Assembly: GCA_017504065.1 (NCBI GenBank)
Contig: JAFVRU010000020.1
Coordinates: 1 to 12,799, forward strand
Reading direction: 5' to 3'
Length of the DNA: 12,799 nucleotides
Source of the DNA: Clostridia bacterium
GTDB lineage: Bacteria; Bacillota; Clostridia; Christensenellales; Borkfalkiaceae
Every line of letters starts with the position of its first letter. Within the stretch, counting starts at the first letter, position 1. Below the pieces are notes generated by a model. That model saw nothing but the letters and a program-made list of their open reading frames with translations, did no database searches and was not told where the DNA came from. A program made the position numbers and the translations under genes. This document shows positions 6,601 through 12,777 of the stretch, piece by piece.

Positions 6601-6629
6601 ATGAATAGCTTTCGCTTCAAGGCTATCAT
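6601..6629. other. Imperfect stem-loop just after the membrane-protein gene
   Basis: ATGAATAGC (6601-6609) pairs with GCTATCAT (6622-6629) with one bulged A. An alternative pairing of the same ATAGCT uses an upstream AGCTAT near 6588-6593. It lies 8 nt beyond the stop of the minus-strand gene ending at 6637. Together with the stem at 6546-6577 it forms a structured 3' region of unknown role. Confidence 0.45.
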
Positions 6630-6636
6630 TTACTGC

Positions 6637-7383
6637 TCATTCTTCCGTTTCGTCCGCCTGTGCAAGCTCCGTTTCTACGGAGTTTTTTAACCGCCGTTTT
6701 TCCGTTTTTGCGTCCATTTTCGCTTGTTTCCGATCGGTTTTTTCCTGCTTTTTGCGTTCTTTGCGCCCGTCCTTTTCCCGTTGCTTTTTCTCGGCGCGTT
6801 CCGCTTTGGCTTCGGAAACTTTTTGGTCGAGAAAGGCTCGGTTTTTGGTGGGTTCTTTTTCTTCGATTTCCTTGCCCGCCATGCGTTTGAAGAAATTCCC
6901 GACGGTGGTAACGGGCTTTTTCAAATTCTCCACGTCGGCGTCTAACGCTTCTTTAAAGAGCTGTAAACGGTTCAAAATTACGTACAAAATCAGCTCGAAA
7001 ATGATCTGCAATACCCACGAAACGACCATGAACGCTGCAAAAAGCACGGACATGGGGGTTACGTTCCCCGCCGTAACGTAAATTCCGTAAAAGATCACGC
7101 CGAGCGTGAAAAAATTGATGACTTGCTTACTGCGCTTGAATACCGTTTTGACACGTTTTTTGAGTTTGTTTGCGTCGCGGTTGGTCATAATTAAGAAGAA
7201 AACGAAATACGCGCTAGCGATCGAGAGCAGCGTAACGTTGGCGGCGAATACGCCTTTTTGCGTTGCGAGCGCAAAAACCAAATACGCAATATACAGCGTT
7301 TGCGTTACTACGTTTAAGATATAGCATAATTTTTTAAAATCTTTGGTGATCTGCGTTAAAGCAGCTTTCGTATAATCAAACAT
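6637..7383 (-). CDS. Four-helix membrane protein with a highly charged coiled tail, function unknown
   Basis: This is a 248-residue protein I do not recognise. Four hydrophobic segments are visible at about 21-41, 47-67, 89-106 and 111-138, with a basic loop (NKLKKRVKTVFKRSKQ, about 72-87) between the second and third. From about 165 to 248 the chain is almost entirely Lys, Glu, Arg, Asp, Gln and Ala, with repeated AERAEKKQREK- and DRKQAKMDAK-like blocks, and ends in an acidic ADETEE. This predicts a long, soluble, probably helical tail. The ATG is 11 nt after the upstream methyltransferase stop, and AGGAAAA overlapping that stop serves as ribosome site, so the two genes form one operon. The tail could contact RNA, ribosomes or cytosolic partners, but the sequence does not say which. 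Confidence 0.85.
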   Translation of the reverse strand: MFDYTKAALTQITKDFKKLCYILNVVTQTLYIAYLVFALATQKGVFAANVTLLSIASAYFVFFLIMTNRDANKLKKRVKTVFKRSKQVINFFTLGVIFYGIYVTAGNVTPMSVLFAAFMVVSWVLQIIFELILYVILNRLQLFKEALDADVENLKKPVTTVGNFFKRMAGKEIEEKEPTKNRAFLDQKVSEAKAERAEKKQREKDGRKERKKQEKTDRKQAKMDAKTEKRRLKNSVETELAQADETEE

Positions 7384-7394
7384 ACTCTATTTTC

Positions 7395-8546
7395 CTATGG
7401 ATTTTCTGTTTTCGGAGCTTTGCCGAAATAGGAGTAGAACCCGCAAGCCAAGTTCGCGTTGCTGAATTTTTTCTTCTTATCGGCGCGCTTGCCGAAATAC
7501 CGCTCGAATTCGGGCAAGGAAGTTAAAATATACGCGTTCCAATCGGGCAGAGCGCGGAACGTTTTCCCGAACTCGGACATGAGTTTTCGGACTTCGTTTT
7601 CGTCGGAGAGTCGTTCGCCGTACGGGGGATTGGAAACCAACACGCCGTATTTTTGTTCGGAGCGGAATTTTCGCGCGTCCTGCACGGAGAAGCGGATATA
7701 CTTATCCACGCCCGCGCGTTCAGCATGGTATTTGGCGATGGAAACCGCTTTTTCGCTGACGTCGCTCGCAAAAATTTGCAAGGGCAAGTTGCGTTTTTCG
7801 AGATCCTTGGCTTCTTCTTTTGCCCGAGCCAAAACGCCGCTCGGAGCGCACGCCCAAGCCGTGAAATCGAACTCCCTATGCAGTCCCGGGGCGATATGCA
7901 GCGCTTTCATTGCCGCTTCGATGGGCAGCGTACCGCTCCCGCAAAAGGGGTCGGCGAACGGTTTTTCCACGTCGCGGTCGGGGTTATAAAACGTGCTGTC
8001 GATCAAGCCCGCAGCCAGCGTTTCTTTGAGCGGCGCGCTGTAGGATAAGGAACGGTAACCGCGCTTATGCAAGCCCGCGCCCGACGTGTCCAGCGTAACC
8101 GTTACTTCGTCTTTGAACACCGAAAACCCGACGATCGTCCGCGCGCCCGTTTCCGAAAACGTCTTCTTGCCGATCGGCAGTTTGTCCGCGAGCCGACGAA
8201 TGATCGCTTTTTTTGCGACTCCGCCCGAAGCCTTGATCGCGCCGAGCGCGCTCTGCGCGCATTTCCCGTCCATCAGGATTTGGGAATCGGCGGTGAGATA
8301 GTCTTCCCAAGGCAGGGAGTAGAACCCGTCGTACAGCTCGTCGAACGTTTTCGCGGGGAACGTAGCAAGACACAGGAGCACGCGTTCGCCGCTCCGTAAA
8401 AAGACGTTGAGCCTTGCAATATCCTGCCAAGTACCGTCGAGCGTCAATCTGCCGTTTTCCGCGGGCGCTTTGTCATAGCCGAGCAAAAGCAGTTGACGTT
8501 TTGTAATTTGTTCCAAACCCGCTGCAACGGGGACGAGTAATTTCAT
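7395..8546 (-). CDS. THUMP-domain RNA N2-guanine methyltransferase, RlmL/YpsC type
   Basis: This is a 383-residue S-adenosylmethionine-dependent methyltransferase of the COG0116 group, which modifies guanine in 23S rRNA (RlmL/YpsC-like; exact target inferred). A THUMP RNA-binding domain occupies roughly 45-155. The Rossmann methyltransferase part has motif I DPFCGSGTLPIEAA (199-212), the acidic IFASDVSEKAV (about 258-268) and the catalytic NPPYGER (306-312). The ATG at 8546 is chosen over a longer frame to 8681 because the family N-terminus, MKLLVPVAAGLEQ, starts there and the promoter (8557-8584) lies inside the longer frame. There is no Shine-Dalgarno site. The predicted transcript starts about 4 nt before the ATG, so the mRNA looks nearly leaderless. 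A membrane-protein gene follows in the same operon. Confidence 0.9.
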   Translation of the reverse strand: MKLLVPVAAGLEQITKRQLLLLGYDKAPAENGRLTLDGTWQDIARLNVFLRSGERVLLCLATFPAKTFDELYDGFYSLPWEDYLTADSQILMDGKCAQSALGAIKASGGVAKKAIIRRLADKLPIGKKTFSETGARTIVGFSVFKDEVTVTLDTSGAGLHKRGYRSLSYSAPLKETLAAGLIDSTFYNPDRDVEKPFADPFCGSGTLPIEAAMKALHIAPGLHREFDFTAWACAPSGVLARAKEEAKDLEKRNLPLQIFASDVSEKAVSIAKYHAERAGVDKYIRFSVQDARKFRSEQKYGVLVSNPPYGERLSDENEVRKLMSEFGKTFRALPDWNAYILTSLPEFERYFGKRADKKKKFSNANLACGFYSYFGKAPKTENP

Positions 8547-8556
8547 AAGTACTTTC

Positions 8557-8584
8557 ATTATAAAGGTTTTTGGGATTTTGTCAA
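8557..8584 (-). promoter_or_regulatory. Consensus minus-strand promoter of the methyltransferase operon
   Basis: On the minus strand, TTGACA (8584-8579), a 16-bp spacer and TATAAT (8562-8557) match both consensus boxes. The expected start is near 8550, only about 4 nt before the ATG at 8546. Another ATG at 8558 overlaps the -10 box and cannot be used from this promoter. Confidence 0.87.
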
Positions 8585-8635
8585 GAAAATCGGGCGGATT
8601 TGCGAAAAAAAACGGGGTTGGGAAACTGACAAAGA

Positions 8636-8664
8636 TTGACAAAATTTTTACGGCGGGGTATAAT
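8636..8664 (+). promoter_or_regulatory. Consensus promoter of queH, directly abutting its start codon
   Basis: TTGACA (8636-8641), a 17-bp spacer and TATAAT (8659-8664) match both boxes perfectly. The usual start, about 7 nt after the -10, falls on the A of the queH ATG at 8671. A TTGACA-type divergent promoter (8557-8584) lies back to back with it, with 51 bp between the two -35 boxes. Confidence 0.88.
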
Positions 8665-8670
8665 AAAGAT

Positions 8671-9264
8671 ATGAAACGCAATTATGAAAACGAAATGCTT
8701 GCGCAAATCCAAGGCTTGGAAAAGGGTACGAAACTGTTGCTGCACAGTTGTTGCGCTCCCTGTTCTTCCGCATGCTTGGAACGCTTAAAGGAATGGTTTT
8801 CCGTTACCGTCTTATACTACAACCCGAACGTTGACGAGCGGGCGGAGTACGAAAAACGCAAAGCCGAACAAATTCGATTTTTACGGGAAACGGGCTGGGC
8901 GGATTTTCTCGACTGCGACCACGACGCGGAGAAATTTTTCGCGGCGGTACAGGGCTTGGAGCAAGAACCCGAACGTGGTAAACGCTGTTACGTTTGCTAC
9001 GGCTTGCGTTTGGAAAAGACGGCGGAAATTGCCAAGGCGAACGGATTTTCTTGGTTTGCGACGACGTTGACGTTGAGCCCGTATAAAAACGCGGAATGGT
9101 TGAACGAGATCGGGGAAAAACTCGCGGGCAGGTATGGGTTGAATTACTTATATACCGATTTTAAGAAAAAGGGCGGGTATCACCGCTCGATCGAGCTTTC
9201 CGACGAATACGGTCTGTATCGGCAAAATTTTTGCGGGTGTCGGTTTTCCAAACGGAACGGTTAA
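8671..9264 (+). CDS. queH: Epoxyqueuosine reductase QueH
   Basis: QueH reduces epoxyqueuosine in tRNA to queuosine, the last step of the pathway, and is the non-cobalamin alternative to QueG. The product is 197 residues. Conserved cysteines are visible: HSCCAPCSS (C27, C28, C31), CYVCYG (C106, C109) and the C-terminal NFCGCRFS (C188, C190), consistent with the family's iron-sulfur cluster and cysteine pair. YYNPNVDERAEY and TTLTLSPYKN are further family signatures. The ATG at 8671 is chosen because MKRNYENEML matches the family N-terminus and because an upstream in-frame start at 8578 lies before the promoter. No Shine-Dalgarno site is present and the -10 box ends 6 nt before the ATG, so the mRNA is probably leaderless. 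Its substrate is made by QueA, encoded at 4939-5982. Confidence 0.93.
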   Translation: MKRNYENEMLAQIQGLEKGTKLLLHSCCAPCSSACLERLKEWFSVTVLYYNPNVDERAEYEKRKAEQIRFLRETGWADFLDCDHDAEKFFAAVQGLEQEPERGKRCYVCYGLRLEKTAEIAKANGFSWFATTLTLSPYKNAEWLNEIGEKLAGRYGLNYLYTDFKKKGGYHRSIELSDEYGLYRQNFCGCRFSKRNG

Positions 9265-9426
9265 GATCCGCACGAAACGGCGAAAACTTGCGCGGCAATA
9301 CTTGCCCGCCGCTGCATGCGACAAAATCCGAGCGTCGAAACGGGGCGGAGCTTGTCAGGTGGGGGCGACCGCATAGATCGGAAAACGCATGTGGGCAAAA
9401 AATAGGGGAACAAGTCGAAAAAATAA
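9265..9426 (+). other. Gene-free stretch after queH with a strong hairpin
   Basis: Between the queH stop and the shared terminator there are 162 nt without a credible gene. The clearest structure is at 9290-9312: GCGCGGCAA pairs with TTGCC-c-GC-c-GC around a TAC loop, with two bulged C residues. CTTGT (about 9351-9355) can also pair with ACAAG (about 9410-9414) over a longer distance. I compared it by eye with SRP RNA, tmRNA and RNase P landmarks and saw none. It may be a long 3' UTR, a small RNA that uses the terminator at 9427, or decayed sequence. Confidence 0.35.
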
Positions 9427-9463
9427 GACTGCGGTCGTTTGCGCAACGTCGCAGTCGTTTTTT
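9427..9463. terminator. Bidirectional intrinsic terminator between queH and trpB2
   Basis: GACTGCG (9427-9433) pairs with CGCAGTC (9450-9456), with an inner CGTT (9436-9439)/AACG (9445-9448) helix. Six T residues follow (9458-9463). On the minus strand the same stem is followed by TTATTTTTT, so it can also end the convergent trpB2 transcript. Confidence 0.88.
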
Positions 9464-9497
9464 ATGGTGTAAAGTTTTCCGTTTTCGTATGCGTTTC

Positions 9498-9511
9498 CCC
9501 GCACGTGCGGG
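9498..9511. repeat. 14-bp perfect palindrome CCCGCACGTGCGGG
   Basis: A perfect GC-rich palindrome lies 8 nt beyond the trpB2 stop. It can form a 5-bp hairpin with an ACGT loop in RNA, or act as a protein site in DNA. It lacks a T tract on the minus strand, so alone it is not a typical terminator. Confidence 0.5.
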
Positions 9512-9519
9512 TAGACGGA

Positions 9520-10893
9520 TTATCGGGCTAGGCTGGGAAGATTTTTCAAGCTCGCTTCAATTTCGTTGTCCGTCGGGATATAATCGGACATTTTCCCGTC
9601 GTGGAATTTTTCATAACTCATCATATCGAAGTATCCCGTTCCCGTCAAGCCGAACACAATCTTCTTTTTCTCGCCCGTGCGTTTGCATTCCAATGCTTCG
9701 TCGATCGCGACGCGAATGGCGTGCGCAGATTCGGGCGCAGGTAAAATGCCTTCCACCCGAGCGAACGCTTCTGCAGCTTGGAATACGGACGTTTGTTCTA
9801 CCGCTCGCGCTTCCATCAGTCCTTGCGCGTATAACTCCGAAAGCGTGGAAGTCATTCCGTGATACCGCAGCCCGCCCGCATGGCTTGCCGACGGGATAAA
9901 CCCCGAACCGAGCGTATACATTTTCGACAGGGGACATACTTTTCCCGTATCGCAGTAATCGTACGCGTATTTTCCGCGCGTTAAAGTCGGGCAGGACGCG
10001 GGCTCGACCGCGATAAACCGATAATCGGCTTTGCCTTGTAGTTGTTCCGCCATAAACGGCGCGATAAGCCCGCCGAGATTACTCCCGCCGCCCGCGCAAC
10101 CGATGATCACGTCGGGCTTCACTCCGTATTGATCGAGCGCGGTTTTCGTTTCCAACCCGATCACCGATTGGTGCAAGAGCACTTGGTTGAGTACGCTGCC
10201 GAGTACGTAACGGTAGCCGTCCAAGCCCGCAGCTGTTTCCACCGCTTCGGAAATGGCGCAGCCCAAAGACCCTGTCGTGTTGGGAAACGCTTGCAGGATT
10301 TTTCTGCCGACCGCCGTTTGCGTCGACGGGGACGGAGTAACGTTCGCGCCGTAGGTTCGCATGACTTCGCGGCGGAAGGGTTTTTGCTCGTAGGAAACTT
10401 TTACCATGAACACTTTGCAGTCCAAACCGAAATAGGAACACGCCATCGAGAGCGCCGTACCCCATTGTCCCGCTCCCGTTTCGGTGGTAACGCCCGTCAA
10501 ACCCTGTTCTTTCGCGTAATATGCTTGCGCGATCGCGGAGTTGAGCTTGTGGCTTCCGCTCGTGTTATTGCCTTCGAATTTGTAATAAATTTCCGCAGGG
10601 GTATCGAGCGCTTTTTCCAAGCAATACGCCCGAATGAGCGGCGCGGGGCGGTACATTTTATAGAAATCGCGGACGGCTTCGGGAATAGGGATATACAGGG
10701 AAGTATCGTCCAATTCCTGTTTGGCGAGTTCGTCGCAAAAAACGCGCGATAACGCGGCTTGCGTGATCGGTTGCAAGGTCGTAGGATCTAACAGCGGCGC
10801 AGGCTTTTTCGGCATAAACGCGCGTAAATTCAGCCATGCTTTCGGTAGCTCGTTTTCTCGTAAATAGATTTTATAGGGAATTTCTTTTCGCAT
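9520..10893 (-). CDS. trpB: Tryptophan synthase beta chain, TrpB2 subfamily
   Basis: This PLP enzyme condenses indole with serine to give tryptophan. At 457 residues, with an N-terminal extension (about 1-75) ahead of RPAPLIRA, it belongs to the TrpB2 (TrpB-related) group rather than the roughly 400-residue TrpB1. The PLP lysine is K116 in NNTSGSHKLNSA, the catalytic glutamate is E138 in TETGAGQWG (TrpB1 has QHG), and the phosphate-binding loop is AGGGSN (267-272). The C-terminal FGLTGTGYFDM is also typical. GGAG lies 8 nt before the ATG. It stands alone: no trpA or other trp gene is adjacent. TrpB2 proteins often act without TrpA as indole-salvage enzymes, which fits. A promoter and a terminator-like hairpin precede it, suggesting controlled read-through. 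Confidence 0.94.
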   Translation of the reverse strand: MRKEIPYKIYLRENELPKAWLNLRAFMPKKPAPLLDPTTLQPITQAALSRVFCDELAKQELDDTSLYIPIPEAVRDFYKMYRPAPLIRAYCLEKALDTPAEIYYKFEGNNTSGSHKLNSAIAQAYYAKEQGLTGVTTETGAGQWGTALSMACSYFGLDCKVFMVKVSYEQKPFRREVMRTYGANVTPSPSTQTAVGRKILQAFPNTTGSLGCAISEAVETAAGLDGYRYVLGSVLNQVLLHQSVIGLETKTALDQYGVKPDVIIGCAGGGSNLGGLIAPFMAEQLQGKADYRFIAVEPASCPTLTRGKYAYDYCDTGKVCPLSKMYTLGSGFIPSASHAGGLRYHGMTSTLSELYAQGLMEARAVEQTSVFQAAEAFARVEGILPAPESAHAIRVAIDEALECKRTGEKKKIVFGLTGTGYFDMMSYEKFHDGKMSDYIPTDNEIEASLKNLPSLAR

Positions 10894-10929
10894 AAAAGAC
10901 TCTCCTTTCCATCAGTATCGGCATTTTCT

Positions 10930-10970
10930 AAAATAAAAGCCCGAGACGGGTAAAAAATCCTTTTCTCGGG
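10930..10970 (-). terminator. Terminator-like hairpin inside the trpB2 leader
   Basis: On the minus strand CCCGAGA (10970-10964) pairs with TCTCGGG (10946-10940) across a 17-nt loop. CTTTTATTTT follows. It starts about 6 nt after the predicted trpB2 transcription start. It could be an attenuator for trpB2, or simply the terminator of the upstream phosphoesterase transcript, for which I see no better candidate. No Trp-rich leader peptide, T-box or TRAP repeat is visible. Confidence 0.7.
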
Positions 10971-10982
10971 GGAATTTTAAAA

Positions 10983-11011
10983 ATAATATCATATTTTTCG
11001 ATACAAGTCAA
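10983..11011 (-). promoter_or_regulatory. Promoter of trpB2
   Basis: On the minus strand TTGACT (11011-11006), a 17-bp spacer and TATTAT (10988-10983) predict a start near 10976, giving a leader of about 83 nt. Upstream there is a 10-bp palindrome CGTTTAAACG (about 11013-11022), next to the -35 box. Confidence 0.75.
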
Positions 11012-11039
11012 GCGTTTAAACGAAAAAATCGATTATTTT

Positions 11040-11585
11040 TTACTGCGGACGGAATGCAAAACCCGTTTGTAAGTCTTTCCAAGTCAGTTCGCCGTTTTCG
11101 AGCAATAAATAGGAATGGGGCGTACCGACTTTGGGAAGCGCGACCGAGCCGCAGTTGGCGTAGAGCGCGCCGTTTTCGAGCGAGCGGAGCTCGGGGGTAT
11201 GGAAATGCCCGTTCAAAAGCAAATCGCCCTTTTGGAGCAAAGGGGGAGTTTCGGCGTTATACAAATGCCCGTGCGTCAAAAACACCGTTCTGCCGTTGTC
11301 GGGTAAAAGGGCGTAGTCGGCAAGTATGGGGAATTCCAACACCATTTGATCGACTTCGCTGTCGCAGTTGCCGCGAACGCAGGTAATTTTTTCTTTGATT
11401 GCGTTGAGCATAGCGAATACTTCCTTGGGCGCGTAGCCGTCGGGGAAGTCGTTTCTTGGTCCATGATAGAGCAAATCGCCGAGCAGAATCAGCCGATCCG
11501 CCCGTTCGTTTTCAAAGGCGTTGAGAAGCTTTTCGCACCAAAACGCCGAGCCGTGAATATCCGAAGCGATGAGAAATTTTTGCAT
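11040..11585 (-). CDS. YfcE/MJ0936-family metallophosphoesterase
   Basis: This is a 181-residue calcineurin-like phosphoesterase of the YfcE type, a cytosolic metal-dependent phosphodiesterase; the natural substrate of this family is uncertain. Dimetal ligands are visible in order: D9 and H11 (SDIHGS), D37 (LLGDLLYHGPRN), N73 (RGNCD), H105 (LTHGH), and H127 and H129 (NGHFHT). The length is normal for the family. AGGA lies 5 nt before the ATG at 11585. It is 41 nt downstream of the dehydrogenase-like gene, in the same direction, with a GC hairpin between them, so the two are probably co-transcribed with reduced read-through. Confidence 0.92.
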   Translation of the reverse strand: MQKFLIASDIHGSAFWCEKLLNAFENERADRLILLGDLLYHGPRNDFPDGYAPKEVFAMLNAIKEKITCVRGNCDSEVDQMVLEFPILADYALLPDNGRTVFLTHGHLYNAETPPLLQKGDLLLNGHFHTPELRSLENGALYANCGSVALPKVGTPHSYLLLENGELTWKDLQTGFAFRPQ

Positions 11586-11603
11586 AGTCGTCCTGATTGC
11601 AAA

Positions 11604-11619
11604 CGCCCCGAACGGGGCG
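11604..11619. other. GC-rich hairpin between the dehydrogenase-like and phosphoesterase genes
   Basis: CGCCCC (11604-11609) pairs with GGGGCG (11614-11619) around a 4-nt loop (GTTC on the minus strand). Only TTT follows on the minus strand, so it is at best a partial terminator. It could also stabilise the end of the upstream message. Confidence 0.55.
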
Positions 11620-11626
11620 CTGCGGT

Positions 11627-12625
11627 TTAGAAAATGAATTTTATAATGTCGATTTGTTCGGGTAAATACGCGCCGCTTCCTACGAGCTCCGCATATTTTT
11701 CAAGCCGCTGGGGCAGTTCTTCTTCGCGGAAGCTTTGGAAGGGGAATTCCGAGAAGTTCACCGCTTTGTTTGCGAGCGGGTTGATCGCGGTGGAAACAAA
11801 TTCGCGGCTTTCCGTAATCCCTTTGATGGTGAGATTGTTTTTCATGGCGTATTCGAGATTGACGTGCAAACTCTTGCCCGTAACCGAGCAAAACGCCACG
11901 CAAGCGTCGCGCTTGACCAAGGGGAATAAAACGGACGGTTCGCAGCGGTTTGCAAACGCGAGATATACCGCTCCGTCAGCGAGTTTTCCGCCCGTAACGT
12001 TGAGTACGTTGGTTTTTAACATTTCGTCGTTGGGGAACGTGTAATAGATTCCGCAGCGTTTTGCGCGCGCAAGCCGTTCGGCGTTGTTGTCCGCGAGAAT
12101 GGGTACTGCGCGGTGATAAATCAAAATTTGGCACAAAATATTGCCGTACAGTCCGCCGCCGAGTACGAGTACGTGTTGCCCGACGTCGATGTTCAATTCA
12201 TCGACGATATGTTCCGCGAGCGCGATTGCGTCGATTAAGAACGCGGCTTCGTCGGTAACCGAAGCAGGCAGGGAGTAGACGTCGTCCACGCCCGCCAATA
12301 CGAAATCGCGGTAGAACCCGTCTACCGTTTCGCCTGCGATGCGCAAGCCGTCGGGGGAGCATTCGTCTTCGGTGATTCCCGCAAGATACACCCGTTCGCC
12401 TTTATGGATAAAGGAATCTTGATCGGCTTCCGTAACTTGACCGATCGCGAATCTGCCGGGGATAAAAGGGGCTTTTACTTTGATTGCGCCCGAATACACG
12501 GCAACGTCCGATTCGGAGAGTAACGCTTTGGTGATTTTCACCTTGATTTTCTCCGGCGACAGTTTTAAATCGGGCGCGGTTACGTGCTGCAAATTGTGGG
12601 GGTAAGCTAATTGCCAAACTTTCAT
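11627..12625 (-). CDS. Medium-chain dehydrogenase/reductase-like protein lacking zinc ligands
   Basis: This 332-residue protein has the medium-chain dehydrogenase/reductase fold: a GroES-like N-terminal part and a Rossmann nucleotide-binding part with VLVLGGGLYGN (GGGLYG at 156-161). It begins MKVWQLAYPHNLQ. The catalytic zinc site of alcohol or polyol dehydrogenases is missing. Where the family has CGSD it has SESD (S37-D40), where it has GHE it has GRF (57-59), and the four-cysteine structural zinc loop is absent. It is therefore a zinc-independent member or a non-enzymatic relative, and I do not assign a substrate. I prefer the ATG at 12625 over an in-frame GTG at 12637, because GTGAG sits about 7 nt before the ATG and the GTG has no spaced ribosome site. 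The phosphoesterase gene follows in the same direction. Confidence 0.8.
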   Translation of the reverse strand: MKVWQLAYPHNLQHVTAPDLKLSPEKIKVKITKALLSESDVAVYSGAIKVKAPFIPGRFAIGQVTEADQDSFIHKGERVYLAGITEDECSPDGLRIAGETVDGFYRDFVLAGVDDVYSLPASVTDEAAFLIDAIALAEHIVDELNIDVGQHVLVLGGGLYGNILCQILIYHRAVPILADNNAERLARAKRCGIYYTFPNDEMLKTNVLNVTGGKLADGAVYLAFANRCEPSVLFPLVKRDACVAFCSVTGKSLHVNLEYAMKNNLTIKGITESREFVSTAINPLANKAVNFSEFPFQSFREEELPQRLEKYAELVGSGAYLPEQIDIIKFIF

Positions 12626-12689
12626 ATCCGTTCTCACTTTCCAGTTTTTGGCGCAGTCGAAAGATTGCGACCGCTACTATAATAAGATA

Positions 12690-12718
12690 AGTATACTCTA
12701 TTTTATGAAAATTTGCAA
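12690..12718 (-). promoter_or_regulatory. Promoter of the dehydrogenase-like/phosphoesterase unit
   Basis: On the minus strand TTGCAA (12718-12713) is 17 bp from TATACT (12695-12690). The -35 matches four of six bases and the -10 five of six. The start would be near 12683, giving a leader of about 58 nt. Confidence 0.6.
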
Positions 12719-12748
12719 GTATTTTTTATAAATACAAGGCAAAAACAG

Positions 12749-12777
12749 TTGACGGGGATAAAAAAAAGCGTTATAAT
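12749..12777 (+). promoter_or_regulatory. Plus-strand promoter at the right edge
   Basis: TTGACG (12749-12754), a 17-bp spacer and TATAAT (12772-12777) predict a start near 12784. An ATG follows at 12793, only about 9 nt later, with the next bases AAAA before the window ends. If that ATG is the start of a gene, the message has almost no leader. The coding sequence itself cannot be judged from here. Confidence 0.75.

Noticed and set aside
8547..8681. Longer N-terminus for the methyltransferase, up to 8681
   Set aside because: The extension crosses the operon's own promoter, is hydrophobic and atypical, and precedes the family's usual MKLLVPVAAG start.
9265..9463. Known structural RNA (SRP RNA, tmRNA or RNase P RNA)
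   Set aside because: None of the conserved landmarks I know for these RNAs, such as the SRP GGAAG-type apical loop or the tmRNA 5' end, was visible.
10042..10752. 236-codon plus-strand frame across trpB2
   Set aside because: It is the antisense shadow of a clear PLP enzyme; the product is Arg-rich with no recognisable motif and no ribosome site.
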